A stretch of DNA of 64,000 nucleotides from contig NZ_KE383920.1 in NCBI RefSeq assembly GCF_000422785.1, positions 1 through 64,000 on the forward strand, written 5' to 3'. A program made the translations under genes and the position numbers. Positions 7,995-17,000 of the stretch are shown here, piece after piece. The notes beneath the pieces were generated by a model. That model saw nothing but the letters and a program-made list of their open reading frames with translations, ran no database searches and was not told where the DNA came from. Every line of letters starts with the position of its first letter. Positions within the stretch are counted from its first letter, which is position 1. Origin of the DNA: Pseudovibrio exalbescens DSM 16456 (GTDB lineage: Bacteria; Pseudomonadota; Alphaproteobacteria; Rhizobiales; Stappiaceae).

Positions 7995-9136
7995 CCCTCG
8001 TTGGAAACTGGTCTTATCCCACAGCCATCAAGTTTGGGGCTGGGCGTATTCGCGAACTGGCTGAGGCCTGCGCGCAGGTGGGCATCAAACGCCCTTTGCT
8101 TGTCACCGACCGCGGGTTGGCAACATTGCCCGTTACCATGTCCACGCTGGGTGTATTGGAAGAGGCGGGGTTGGGGCGTGCGATCTTCAGTGAGGTTGAT
8201 CCCAATCCAAATGAAGTGAACCTTGAAGCCGGTGTAACGGTCTTCAAAGAGGGGCAGCACGACGGTGTTATCGCCTTTGGTGGTGGTTCGGGTCTTGATC
8301 TTGGCAAGATGGTCGCGTTCATGGCGGGCCAAACCCGCCCGCTTTGGGATTTTGAGGATATTGGCGATTGGTGGACTCGCGCAAACCCGGAGACAATTGC
8401 GCCGATTATCGCGGTACCAACAACAGCAGGCACCGGATCGGAGGTCGGTCGCGCAAGCGTGATTACAAACTCGCAAACTGCGGAGAAGAAGATCATCTTC
8501 CATCCCAAGGTTTTGCCATCGGTGGTGATTTGTGATCCCGAACTGACGGTTGGCATGCCCCCTGCGATAACCGCAGGGACGGGCCTTGACGCTTTTGCCC
8601 ATTGCGTTGAAGCGTTTTCGTCGCCGCACTATCATCCTATGAGTCAAGGCATCGCGTTGGAAGGCATGCGCCTTGTCATTGAAAACCTGCCTCGAGCTTA
8701 CAAAGAAGGGACGGATATCGAAGCGCGCGCCCACATGATGTCGGCGGCGGCAATGGGCGCGACCGCATTCCAGAAGGGCCTAGGGGCCATTCATGCACTT
8801 AGCCATCCCATTGGGGCCATGCATCATACCCATCATGGGACGACCAATGCGATTTGCATGCCGGCAGTTTTGCAACTGAACAGGCAGGTTATCTCCGCGC
8901 GGTTTGACAAGGCAGCGGGATATCTGGGTGTAGAGGGCGGCTTCGAAGGTTTTTGTGAATTCGTCAATCGCTTCAACGACAGTCTCGGAATTCCCAAGCG
9001 AGTTTCTGATCTCGGTGCCTCAGGTTATGACATGGATCGACTGATAGAGGGGGCTTTGGCTGACCCATCGTGCGGGGGCAATCCGGTGCCGCTAACCCAC
9101 GGAAATGTCAAGCAACTTTTTGAAGAGGTGCTCTGA
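7991..9136 (+). CDS. Iron-containing alcohol dehydrogenase
   Basis: A 381-residue group III (iron-dependent) alcohol dehydrogenase. Motifs: GGGSGLDLGK (nucleotide binding), PTTAGTGSEVGR, and the metal-site region DAFAHCVEAF plus GLGAIHALSHPIGAMHHTHHG, supplying the Asp and His ligands. It would oxidise a primary alcohol to an aldehyde with NAD, the substrate then passing to the upstream aldehyde dehydrogenase. The start at 7991 overlaps the ALDH stop (ATGA). It is the last gene of the operon; a strong terminator follows at 9205. Confidence 0.92.
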   Translation: MTLVGNWSYPTAIKFGAGRIRELAEACAQVGIKRPLLVTDRGLATLPVTMSTLGVLEEAGLGRAIFSEVDPNPNEVNLEAGVTVFKEGQHDGVIAFGGGSGLDLGKMVAFMAGQTRPLWDFEDIGDWWTRANPETIAPIIAVPTTAGTGSEVGRASVITNSQTAEKKIIFHPKVLPSVVICDPELTVGMPPAITAGTGLDAFAHCVEAFSSPHYHPMSQGIALEGMRLVIENLPRAYKEGTDIEARAHMMSAAAMGATAFQKGLGAIHALSHPIGAMHHTHHGTTNAICMPAVLQLNRQVISARFDKAAGYLGVEGGFEGFCEFVNRFNDSLGIPKRVSDLGASGYDMDRLIEGALADPSCGGNPVPLTHGNVKQLFEEVL

Positions 9137-9204
9137 TCTTACTGAATAATGAAAGGGTCATGAGACCCTGGCTGCGTTTCGCCTCCGATGAAGTGCAGCA
9201 CTGG

Positions 9205-9232
9205 CCCTGGCTCATATGAGCCAGGGCTTTTT
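9205..9232 (+). terminator. Intrinsic terminator of the amidohydrolase/TRAP/ligase operon
   Basis: CCCTGGCTCA and TGAGCCAGGG (9205-9226) form a near-continuous palindromic stem followed by CTTTTT. It ends the rightward operon and lies upstream of the converging M20 hydrolase gene. Confidence 0.85.
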
Positions 9233-9272
9233 ACTGGCGTGATGTCCCTGCCCATCATGGGGTAGGCGACGG

Positions 9273-10514
9273 CTATGATGTCAGCTTGATGAGAGTATGC
9301 AGAAGCGCATTCGCCCCGTTTTCAATATCGGACCATACACTGTACTCTTCCGGGCTGTGGCTGATGCCACGCTGGCTTGGTATGAAGATGAGACCCGAGG
9401 GACACAGAGTCTGCATGGTTTGGGCATCGTGCCCGGCACCAGAGGGCATGCGTTGGTAGGTGAGCCCTAACTCCTTGACCGCGTGCTCCGTGGCTTCGGC
9501 GAGTTCTAGTGCGAGCTTCTGAGGGTCCAGCCAGCTTTTTGGTGTCAGGGTAAAGGTTAATCCGTGGCGCTCCGCCGCGTCTTCTGCGCGGCGCTGCATC
9601 GCGTCACGCAGTGCGCACATCACATCCCGACTGGTGTCCCGGATGATGATGGAAAAGGTGGCTCGCCCAGCAATGGTGTGCGGGTGGTTTGGTACCAGAT
9701 CTACCTTGCCAATTGTGATGCGGCTTTGCTCTGTGCCCAATTTTGCTATGAGTTCGGGAATACTGGCTGAAATGTCTGTGAGGCCGGCAAAAGCGTCACA
9801 GCGCAAGTCCATGGGCGTTGTTCCGGAATGATTAGCCACGCCAGAAAGCTGAACCTCCAGATAGCATACGCCCGAGACTTCTTCAGCAATACCAATGGCA
9901 CACCCGGCGCGCTCCAGAACCGGGCCCTGTTCGATATGCAGTTCCAGAAATGCTTTGACGTCCTGCGGGCTACGCCGGGCTTCAGGAACACGCGCCCAAT
10001 CAAGTCCGGCGACCCTCATGGCCTCCTTAAGCAGTACGCCATCTGAATCTCGGGCCGAATTGACCCAGTCCAGACTCGCCTGTCCGGTCATGGCTTGAGA
10101 GCCCAACATGCCTCCGAACCGGCCTTCTTCCTCTGAGGTTGCCACCACTTCAATGGCGCAGCTTGGGGCGTAGTTGGCATCGCGTAGCGCAAGTGCTGCT
10201 TCCAGCGCTGCACAAGCGCCCAGCGACCCGTCGAACGCGCCGCCATCAGCCACCGTGTCCAGATGAGAGCCAACAATCACACAAGGTCCGTCTGCAGGCC
10301 CGAACCTTCCGAAAACGTTGCCGACCGGATCCATCCGCACGTCCAAGCCTTCAGCCTGCATTTTTTCCATGAACCAGTTTCGGCATGCCATGTCTGATTC
10401 TGAAAAAGCCAGCCGGTTGTATCCACCTGTCTCCGGTGAGAATCCGAACTGATTGACGCCATCAAGCAGGCTTTTGAGGCGGGTGCCATCCACGGAAACT
10501 GTGGCGTGTTTCAT
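9273..10514 (-). CDS. Zn-dependent M20-type amidohydrolase (N-carbamoyl-amino acid / allantoate amidohydrolase family)
   Basis: A 413-residue enzyme of the HyuC/AllC group. Metal-site motifs are visible: GSHLDTVADGGAFDG near residue 82, TSEEEGRFGGMLGS near 129, LHIEQGPVLE near 192, and GAGHDAQTM near 360. Such enzymes hydrolyse N-carbamoyl-L-amino acids, allantoate or ureidoglycolate-like amides. The gene is divergent from a peptide-type ABC transporter with only 145 bp between starts, so the transporter may bring in its substrate. No hydantoinase or allantoinase gene is present, so the exact substrate is open. Confidence 0.87.
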   Translation of the reverse strand: MKHATVSVDGTRLKSLLDGVNQFGFSPETGGYNRLAFSESDMACRNWFMEKMQAEGLDVRMDPVGNVFGRFGPADGPCVIVGSHLDTVADGGAFDGSLGACAALEAALALRDANYAPSCAIEVVATSEEEGRFGGMLGSQAMTGQASLDWVNSARDSDGVLLKEAMRVAGLDWARVPEARRSPQDVKAFLELHIEQGPVLERAGCAIGIAEEVSGVCYLEVQLSGVANHSGTTPMDLRCDAFAGLTDISASIPELIAKLGTEQSRITIGKVDLVPNHPHTIAGRATFSIIIRDTSRDVMCALRDAMQRRAEDAAERHGLTFTLTPKSWLDPQKLALELAEATEHAVKELGLTYQRMPSGAGHDAQTMQTLCPSGLIFIPSQRGISHSPEEYSVWSDIENGANALLHTLIKLTS

Positions 10515-10618
10515 ACGGATTTCTCCATAGTTGGGAACAGGTTAAGCGATTGTCGGAGGTGAGGTGCAACTTCAGATTTGGTTTTATTATGAATTAAAGA
10601 TTGCATGAGGACAATTAA

Positions 10619-10640
10619 TTATGAATAATTATTTTCATAA
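10619..10640. promoter_or_regulatory. Candidate operator between the amidohydrolase and the ABC operon
   Basis: TTATGAA-N8-TTCATAA forms a perfect 7+7 dyad ending 19 bp before the binding-protein start codon. A related half-site TTATGAATTAA lies about 30 bp upstream. The GntR regulator encoded at the end of the ABC operon is the natural candidate to bind here; this is inference from position. Confidence 0.45.
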
Positions 10641-10659
10641 ATAACCAGGGGAACAAGTC

Positions 10660-12213
10660 ATGAGAAAGTTTATTGCTGGGGTGCTCGCCTCGGCCTTTCT
10701 GGCGTTTGCGCCTGCCGCAACCGCGCAGATTCCGCCCAACGTTCTTGTGGTCGGTCAGATTGCCGAACCCAAGTCACTGGACCCACATGCTGTTACCGCG
10801 GTGAATGACTTCCGCATTCTGATGAACATGTACGACGGGTTGGTTCGTTACAAGGACGGGACACTTGAGGTGGAGCCTGCGCTCGCCGAAAGCTGGACCA
10901 TCTCCGAAGATGGGACAACCTATACCTTCAAGCTGCGTGAAGGGGTGACTTTCCATGACGGGTCGGCGTTTGATGCAGAAGCGGTGAAGTTCAATTTTGA
11001 TCGCATGCTCAACGAAGATCATCCATATCACGACACTGGGCCGTTCCCGCTGGCATTCTTCTTTTCATCGGTCGAAGATGTTGAAGTTGTTGACGAGTTT
11101 ACAGTTGCCTTCAATCTGTCCGAGCCATATGCGCCGTTCCTGTCCAATCTGGCCTATCCCACTGGGCTGATCGTTTCTCCGACGGCCGTGGCGGAATATG
11201 GAGAGAACTTTGGCCGTCATCCAACCGGCACCGGCGCCTACAAGTTCGGCGAATGGGAAGCCAACGCCAAGGTTGTTGCTGTCCGCAATGAAGAGTACTG
11301 GGATGGTGCACCGGCTCTGGAAGCCGTCATCTATCGCCCCATCACGGATGCCAACACCCGTGTTGCGGAAATGTTGTCGGGCGGTCTGGACATCATGGTG
11401 GAGGTTCCACCGGACAGCTTGCAGCAGTTCAAGGGCGACAATGCGTATGCCGTGCATGAGCAGGCTGGGCCACACGTCTGGTTCTTGATCCTGAATGCCA
11501 AGGAAGCGCCGTTCAATGTCAAGGCAGCGCGTCAGGCAGCCAATTATGCGATCAACAAGACGGCTTTGGTGGAGAACATTCTGCAAGGGACCGCGGACGT
11601 GGCTGCCGGCCCGACACCTCCCGCGTTTGCATGGGCATATAACGAAGCGCTGGAGCCATACCCCTATGATCCTGCCAAAGCCAAGGAACTTTTGGCGGAG
11701 GCCGGATACGACGGTGAAGAAGTTACGTTCTACGTGACCGAAGGCGGCTCCGGCATGCTGGATCCGATTGCCATGGGAACGGCCATTCAGGCCGATCTTG
11801 AAGCTGTCGGGATGGACGTAAAGATAGAGACTTACGAATGGAACACCTTCCTGGGCAAAGTGAACCCGGGTCTGGAAGGCAAGGCCAACATGGCCGAAAT
11901 GGCCTGGATGACCAACGATCCTGATACGCTACCGTTCCTGGCTTTGCGCTCCGATGCTTTCCCAGACAAGGGAGGGTTCAACTCAGGCTACTATTCCAAT
12001 CCGGAGGTGGACACCTTGCTTGAAGCAGCGCGGCGCGAAACCGATCAGGAAAAGCGCGCTCAGCTCTACAAGCAGATGCAGGAGATCGTGCAGGAAGATG
12101 CCCCGTGGGTATTCGTGGCAAACTGGAAGCAGAACGCCGTTACCCGTGCTGAAGTCAAGGACTTTAAGCTTCAGCCGTCCTTCTTCCTGATGCTTCAGGA
12201 CGTGAAAAAGTAA
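10660..12213 (+). CDS. ABC transporter substrate-binding protein, peptide/opine/nickel family (SBP_bac_5)
   Basis: A 517-residue exported binding protein. A Sec signal peptide occupies residues 1-22 (cleavage after ATA). The mature protein shows the family start EPKSLDPHAVTAVND, followed by YDGLVRY and the LAESWTISEDGTTYTFKLRE segment. It delivers a dipeptide-like or other modified amino compound to the DppBCDF-type membrane complex downstream. A strong AGGGG ribosome site precedes the ATG. A terminator hairpin separates it from the permease genes, so it should be made in excess. Ligand unknown; the divergent amidohydrolase hints at an N-carbamoyl or amide substrate. Confidence 0.92.
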   Translation: MRKFIAGVLASAFLAFAPAATAQIPPNVLVVGQIAEPKSLDPHAVTAVNDFRILMNMYDGLVRYKDGTLEVEPALAESWTISEDGTTYTFKLREGVTFHDGSAFDAEAVKFNFDRMLNEDHPYHDTGPFPLAFFFSSVEDVEVVDEFTVAFNLSEPYAPFLSNLAYPTGLIVSPTAVAEYGENFGRHPTGTGAYKFGEWEANAKVVAVRNEEYWDGAPALEAVIYRPITDANTRVAEMLSGGLDIMVEVPPDSLQQFKGDNAYAVHEQAGPHVWFLILNAKEAPFNVKAARQAANYAINKTALVENILQGTADVAAGPTPPAFAWAYNEALEPYPYDPAKAKELLAEAGYDGEEVTFYVTEGGSGMLDPIAMGTAIQADLEAVGMDVKIETYEWNTFLGKVNPGLEGKANMAEMAWMTNDPDTLPFLALRSDAFPDKGGFNSGYYSNPEVDTLLEAARRETDQEKRAQLYKQMQEIVQEDAPWVFVANWKQNAVTRAEVKDFKLQPSFFLMLQDVKK

Positions 12214-12231
12214 ACACGCTTTTATCGCGTG

Positions 12232-12271
12232 ACTCCGGCGGCGCCGCCATGTGCTGCCGGAGTTTGTTTTT
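12232..12271 (+). terminator. Partial terminator between binding-protein and permease genes
   Basis: ACTCCGGC (12232-12239) pairs with GCCGGAGT (12256-12263), followed by TTGTTTTT. It lies inside the ABC operon and probably lets only part of transcription reach the permease and ATPase genes. It also argues against the in-frame GTG at 12251, which falls within the hairpin, as the permease start. Confidence 0.75.
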
Positions 12272-12292
12272 GATGCCAGCGAGGGTGCTGCC

Positions 12293-13237
12293 TTGTCCGC
12301 CTACATATTGAAACGTCTATTGACGGCGATCCCCGTTCTGTTCGGCCTTACCATTATCGTGTTCTTGATCATGGCCATGATACCGGGGGATCCGGCAACC
12401 GCCATTCTCGGTTCTTATGCAACACCGGAAAACGTGGCGAAGCTCAATCAGGATCTTGGGCTCGATAAAACGCTTGTCGAGCAGTATTTCATTTGGGTTG
12501 GCAATCTGCTTCAAGGAGACCTCGGTCGCTCGTATACCTTGAATCGGCCCGTTCTGGATGAGGTCTTGGAGCGGTTCTCGGCGACGCTCATCCTTGCAGG
12601 AACGGCACTACTGCTATGTTCAGTGCTGGGGTTGATTGCCGGTATCATTTCGGCCGTTCGCCAGTATGGCTGGGCCGACAAGATGATCACGCTTTTGGTT
12701 CTGGTTGGGATCTCGACACCATCGTTCTGGCTCGGCCTTCTGATGATCTTGTTCTTCGCAGTCAAGGTTCGGTTGTTTCCGGCTTCAGGCATGTATGCGA
12801 TTTACGGCGGCGGAGATCTGCCGGACCTGCTTCACCATCTTGCGATGCCCGCGTTCACGTTGTCCGTAGTGGCAACCGGTGTCATCGCCCGGCTCACCCG
12901 AACAGCCATGCTGGAAGTTTTACGACAGGATTATATCAGAACCGCCCGCGCCAAGGGGCTGAGCGAGCGCAAGGTCATATACAAACACGCTTTCAAGGCC
13001 GCATTGGTCAGCGTTGTTCCGGTCATCGGCATTCAGGCCGGATTTGTTATCGGCGGAGCTGTTTACATCGAAACGGTTTTTCAATGGCCCGGGATCGGGT
13101 CCATGTTGGTCACAGCCATTTCAACGAGAGACTTGCTGTTGGTACAAGGGGGCGTCCTTATCGTCGCTGCTTCCTATGTCCTCTTCAATCTGATGGCTGA
13201 TGTCGTCCAATCACTTCTGGATCCGAGGTTGCGTTGA
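12293..13237 (+). CDS. ABC transporter permease, DppB/OppB type
   Basis: A 314-residue inner-membrane permease starting LSAYILKRLLTAIPVLFGLT, the standard DppB N-terminus. It has about six helices and the coupling-loop stretch RTARAKGLSERKVIYKHAFK near residues 218-238. The TTG at 12293 is preferred: it follows GAGGG and gives the usual N-terminus, while the GTG at 12251 sits in a terminator stem. The stop overlaps the next gene (TGATG). It pairs with the DppC domain of the fused protein downstream to form the channel. Confidence 0.87.
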   Translation: MSAYILKRLLTAIPVLFGLTIIVFLIMAMIPGDPATAILGSYATPENVAKLNQDLGLDKTLVEQYFIWVGNLLQGDLGRSYTLNRPVLDEVLERFSATLILAGTALLLCSVLGLIAGIISAVRQYGWADKMITLLVLVGISTPSFWLGLLMILFFAVKVRLFPASGMYAIYGGGDLPDLLHHLAMPAFTLSVVATGVIARLTRTAMLEVLRQDYIRTARAKGLSERKVIYKHAFKAALVSVVPVIGIQAGFVIGGAVYIETVFQWPGIGSMLVTAISTRDLLLVQGGVLIVAASYVLFNLMADVVQSLLDPRLR

Positions 13238-15180
13238 TGACTGCAGTGGCTGATAGCACCGTGAAAACCAAATCCCGCAGCAAGTCCTCCCGGCCGGGAA
13301 CAATTGCTTTGTTGCTGAACAATACGCTGGCAGCAACCGGGCTTGCTTTGCTTGTCCTCGTCTGTCTGATTGCTTTGGCCGCGCCGATCCTGCCACTTCC
13401 GGATCCGGATGTGACGGCACCGGCACAGCGTCTGCTGCCGCCCCTCAGTCCCGATCACTTGTTGGGCACGGATCATTTGGGGCGAGATCTGCTGTCTCGC
13501 CTTGTTTGGGGCACTCGCGTTTCGTTGGCCGTTGGCCTTTCGGCGACCTTTATTGCCGCCTTTTTCGGGTCTTTGATTGGTTTGGTAGCTGGATATGCCG
13601 GAGGCCGGGTTGATAACGTGCTCATGCGCGGTATCGATATGGTGATGGCATTCCCCTATATCTTGCTGGCGCTCGCCATCGTTGCGGTGTTGGGCCCCGG
13701 CCTTTTGAATGCGCTCTACGCCATCGCGTTGGTCAACATCCCTTTCTTTGCAAGAAACATTCGCGGTGTTGCGCTGGGGTTGGCCCGGCGCGAATTTGTA
13801 GATGCTGCCCGGCTTTCTGGTAAAACCCCGATCCAGATTCTGTTCACCGAAATCCTTCCGAATGTCATGCCGGTCATCGTGGTGACCATGTCCACCACTG
13901 TGGGCTGGATGATCCTCGAAACCGCTGGTCTTTCGTTTCTCGGTCTGGGGGCCCAGCCACCGCAAGCCGATCTTGGCTCCATGTTGGGTGAGGGCAGGAA
14001 AATCCTGTTCACCGCACCGCATGTGTCCATCGTGCCCGGCCTGATGATTTTTGTCCTTGTCATGAGTATCAATCTGTTTGGGGACGGCATTCGTGATGTT
14101 CTCGATCCGCGCCTGCGTGCCGGTTCTCTCACCCGCCCGGTCGCACGCACGGCAGTCACTCGTGATCCTGGAAAGCCCGTTCCAGCACCAGGTGCAGAAG
14201 ACCGTCTTTTGGACATTCGCGGCATGAAAACCGAGTTTCAGATCGGGTCGTCCATTTACAAGGCAGTTGGTGGTGTCGATCTGCACTTGAAAGAAGGGGA
14301 GTGTCTGGGCGTTGTGGGTGAGTCCGGATCCGGCAAGTCTGTAACGGCCATGTCCGTCATGGGAATGGTGCCAACCCCTCCCGGGCGCATTGTCGAGGGT
14401 GCCGCCTATCTGGATGGCGAGGATCTGTTTGCGGCTTCTGATCAAAGGATCAGGGATTTGCGTGGCGGCTCGGTCGCCTATGTATTCCAGGATCCTTTGT
14501 CTACTCTGCATCCGCTGTTCTCCATCGGGCATCAATTGGTTGAAGCCATTCAAGCTCACCAGTCATTGACCAAGTCTCAGGCGCAAGAACGGGCGGTTGA
14601 GCTTCTTTCGTTGGTGCGAATTCCAAACCCCAAAGATCGCCTGTCGGCCTATCCGCACGAACTGTCCGGAGGGATGCGGCAGAGGGTCTGCATTGCCATG
14701 GCACTGGCCAATCAGACCAAGGTTATCATCGCAGATGAGCCGACCACGGCGCTTGATGTGACTGTGCAATCGCAGATCCTGTCACTGCTCAACCGACTGC
14801 GCCGGGAACGAAATGCGGCCATTTTGTTCATCACGCATGATTTTGGCGTCGTCTCCGCGCTGTGTGATCGGGTGGCGGTGATGTATGCCGGGCGCATTGT
14901 TGAAACGGGCACAACTGAAGAGGTGTTGAACAGTCCTCAGCATCCCTATACCGCCAAGCTCATTGAATGTGTGCCGGTTCTGGGGGAACCGGATCGGCGG
15001 CTTGACGCAATTGAAGGACGCCCGCCACTGGTCAACAATTTGCCGGATGGATGCGCCTTCGCGGACCGCTGTCCGCGAGTCCAAGCGGCGTGTCGCACGG
15101 CCGATATTGATCTTGTGATGAGCACGCCGGAGCGGGGTGTTCGGTGCCTTTTCCCTTTGAAAGAGGACACAAAAATATGA
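13237..15180 (+). CDS. Fused ABC permease (DppC type) and ATP-binding protein (DppD type)
   Basis: A 647-residue fusion. Residues 1 to about 295 are a DppC permease: LGTDHLGRDLLSRLVWGTR is the family hallmark and EFVDAARLSGKTPIQILFTE the coupling loop. From about 325 an ATPase follows, with Walker A GESGSGKS (Lys367), signature LSGGMRQR, Walker B VIIADEPTTALD, and the C-terminal oligopeptide-transporter segment CAFADRCPRVQAAC. No stop or frameshift separates the parts. Fusion fixes a permease:ATPase stoichiometry. Similar fusions occur in other peptide-type ABC operons. Start at 13237 overlaps the upstream stop; the TTG one codon earlier is less likely. Confidence 0.93.
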   Translation: MTAVADSTVKTKSRSKSSRPGTIALLLNNTLAATGLALLVLVCLIALAAPILPLPDPDVTAPAQRLLPPLSPDHLLGTDHLGRDLLSRLVWGTRVSLAVGLSATFIAAFFGSLIGLVAGYAGGRVDNVLMRGIDMVMAFPYILLALAIVAVLGPGLLNALYAIALVNIPFFARNIRGVALGLARREFVDAARLSGKTPIQILFTEILPNVMPVIVVTMSTTVGWMILETAGLSFLGLGAQPPQADLGSMLGEGRKILFTAPHVSIVPGLMIFVLVMSINLFGDGIRDVLDPRLRAGSLTRPVARTAVTRDPGKPVPAPGAEDRLLDIRGMKTEFQIGSSIYKAVGGVDLHLKEGECLGVVGESGSGKSVTAMSVMGMVPTPPGRIVEGAAYLDGEDLFAASDQRIRDLRGGSVAYVFQDPLSTLHPLFSIGHQLVEAIQAHQSLTKSQAQERAVELLSLVRIPNPKDRLSAYPHELSGGMRQRVCIAMALANQTKVIIADEPTTALDVTVQSQILSLLNRLRRERNAAILFITHDFGVVSALCDRVAVMYAGRIVETGTTEEVLNSPQHPYTAKLIECVPVLGEPDRRLDAIEGRPPLVNNLPDGCAFADRCPRVQAACRTADIDLVMSTPERGVRCLFPLKEDTKI

Positions 15181-16199
15181 GTTTGGTGCGGTCAAATGAG
15201 ACACCTGTCGGTTCGGCCTCCTCCTTGCTGGCCATGAAACAGGTGGAACGACACTTCGGTGGCGAGCCGCGGCTTTTTGGCGGGCGCGCACCGACGGTTC
15301 ATGCAGTACAGGGGGTGACCCTGGATGTAAAACGCGGGGAAACACTTGGCATCGTAGGTGAATCTGGATGCGGCAAGTCGACTCTGGCCCGCATGATCGT
15401 AGGGCTCGACCAACCGACTGATGGCGCGATCTATTTTGATGGCCAGGACCTGAGCGCCTTGGTGCGTCAGGACCGGCGCGCCTTGGCTCGCAAGGTGCAG
15501 TACATTTTTCAAGACCCGGTATCCTCGCTGAACCCTAGAAAGACCATCGGCCGCATTCTGGAAAGTCCCCTGAAGCATCTGACGGATCTGGATGCGAGCG
15601 GTCGGCAAGCCCGATTGCGAGAGCTTCTTGAGGCTGTGAATTTGGCGCCGGAGTTTCTAGAGCGCTATCCCCACGAGTTCTCCGGCGGGCAGGCTCAACG
15701 CATCGGCATTGCCCGTGCATTGGCCGCAGGGCCGGAGCTTCTGGTTTTGGATGAACCTGTGTCTGCTTTGGACGTTTCGGTTCAGGCTCAAGTTCTCAAC
15801 CTGCTTGATGATCTGAAACAGCGCTACGGCCTGACCTACGTGTTCATCAGCCATGACCTGTCTGTGGTCGAAGCGGTGAGCGATCGAATCGCCGTCATGT
15901 ACTTTGGGCGAACAGCGGAACTGGGGCCGGCTGAAGGTGTGTTCTCCGCCCCACTGCATCCCTATACCGCGTTGTTGATGAAGTCTGTTCCAGTTCCGGG
16001 CCGGCGAGATCTCACCTCCGAGGATGCCTACGCCGAGTTGCCGGATCCATTGAACCCGCCACCGGGATGTGCTTTCGCAGCGCGCTGCACTTATGCCACG
16101 GCGCAATGCACCTCTGTAAAACCGGAGCTGTCTCAGGACATTGGCGTTGATAGAGACCACTCGGCAGCTTGCTTTCATCCCTTGTCACGGACTATCTAA
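15177..16199 (+). CDS. ABC transporter ATP-binding protein, DppF/OppF type
   Basis: A 340-residue ATPase with Walker [10 protein letters not shown]-loop [15 protein letters not shown], signature [15 protein letters not shown], Walker [13 protein letters not shown] and the C-terminal Cys-rich [14 protein letters not shown] typical of peptide transporters. The ATG at 15177 overlaps the fused protein's stop by four bases. It supplies the second nucleotide-binding domain of the complex. No sign of truncation. Confidence 0.94.
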   Translation: MSLVRSNETPVGSASSLLAMKQVERHFGGEPRLFGGRAPTVHAVQGVTLDVKRGETLGIVGESGCGKSTLARMIVGLDQPTDGAIYFDGQDLSALVRQDRRALARKVQYIFQDPVSSLNPRKTIGRILESPLKHLTDLDASGRQARLRELLEAVNLAPEFLERYPHEFSGGQAQRIGIARALAAGPELLVLDEPVSALDVSVQAQVLNLLDDLKQRYGLTYVFISHDLSVVEAVSDRIAVMYFGRTAELGPAEGVFSAPLHPYTALLMKSVPVPGRRDLTSEDAYAELPDPLNPPPGCAFAARCTYATAQCTSVKPELSQDIGVDRDHSAACFHPLSRTI

Positions 16200-16229
16200 C
16201 ATCCTGAAAGGCATAATAACGAAGAACGA

Positions 16230-17000
16230 ATGAACAGCTCTCCCAACTCAACAGACTGCGGTCTACCGCGGCGCTTGCGTCGTCCGGATATCGTGGCTCG
16301 AAATCTGCGTGAACAGATCATCGAGGCCGGCTTGCGCCCCGGCGATCGCGTTCCAAGTGAGTGGATCCAGCCGGAGACGGTGAAAGCCTCGCGAGGAACA
16401 TTGCGCGAGGCCTTGAAGTTGCTGGAGTTTCAGGGCTTGATCTGGACCCGAAGTGGTCCGGGGGGAGGGGTCTTCGTTTCGAGCGTCAAGCCGTCGGATG
16501 CTATCGGTTTTCTGGACAACCTCTTTCTTTTCCAGCAGCCGTCCATTTCCGACATATACACCCTGCGCAAGCAATTGGAGCCCGAGCTGGCAGCCTCTGT
16601 TGCAGGGGCGTTGTCCGAGGAGGCATTTCAAGCCCTGCAAAGTTGCATTCGGCTTTACGAAGATGAGCCACAGACGGCGGAGCAAGAATACGCACAAAGG
16701 CTTGCAGAGCTGGATTTCCATGAAGAACTGACCCGTCATTGCCCAAATCAGATACTGGCGTTCACGTGTGCGTTCCTGCTCAGTCTGCTGCGCGACATGA
16801 CGGTTTGCCGATCTATATACAGTGAGCCCAACCCGGCGCTTCGGGAAACCGGATTGCATTACCAGGTCAGGCTGTTGCGTGCCATGCGCGCCGGCGACAA
16901 GGAGCTGTGTCGGATGCTGATGCGCAATCACATGATTGAAGCCGAACGATACATGCTGGAACGTGCCGAGATGCGTGGCCCAGCCCCCCAGAAATCATGA
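16230..17000 (+). CDS. GntR-family (FadR subfamily) transcriptional regulator
   Basis: A 256-residue regulator with a winged helix-turn-helix at about residues 15-85 (DIVARNLREQIIEAGLRPGD, ASRGTLREALKLLEFQGLI) and an all-helical FCD effector domain at about 100-235. It lies 30 bp after the DppF-type gene on the same strand and is probably co-transcribed. It likely controls the ABC operon and perhaps the divergent amidohydrolase, with the dyad at 10619 as a possible site. The effector is unknown. About 150 bp of featureless sequence follow before enuR. Confidence 0.88.
   Translation: MNSSPNSTDCGLPRRLRRPDIVARNLREQIIEAGLRPGDRVPSEWIQPETVKASRGTLREALKLLEFQGLIWTRSGPGGGVFVSSVKPSDAIGFLDNLFLFQQPSISDIYTLRKQLEPELAASVAGALSEEAFQALQSCIRLYEDEPQTAEQEYAQRLAELDFHEELTRHCPNQILAFTCAFLLSLLRDMTVCRSIYSEPNPALRETGLHYQVRLLRAMRAGDKELCRMLMRNHMIEAERYMLERAEMRGPAPQKS

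Noticed and set aside
13174-14559. 461-codon minus-strand frame across the fused permease/ATPase
   Set aside because: Antisense to an unambiguous ABC fusion protein; the translation is low-complexity and very rich in Gln, Arg and His.
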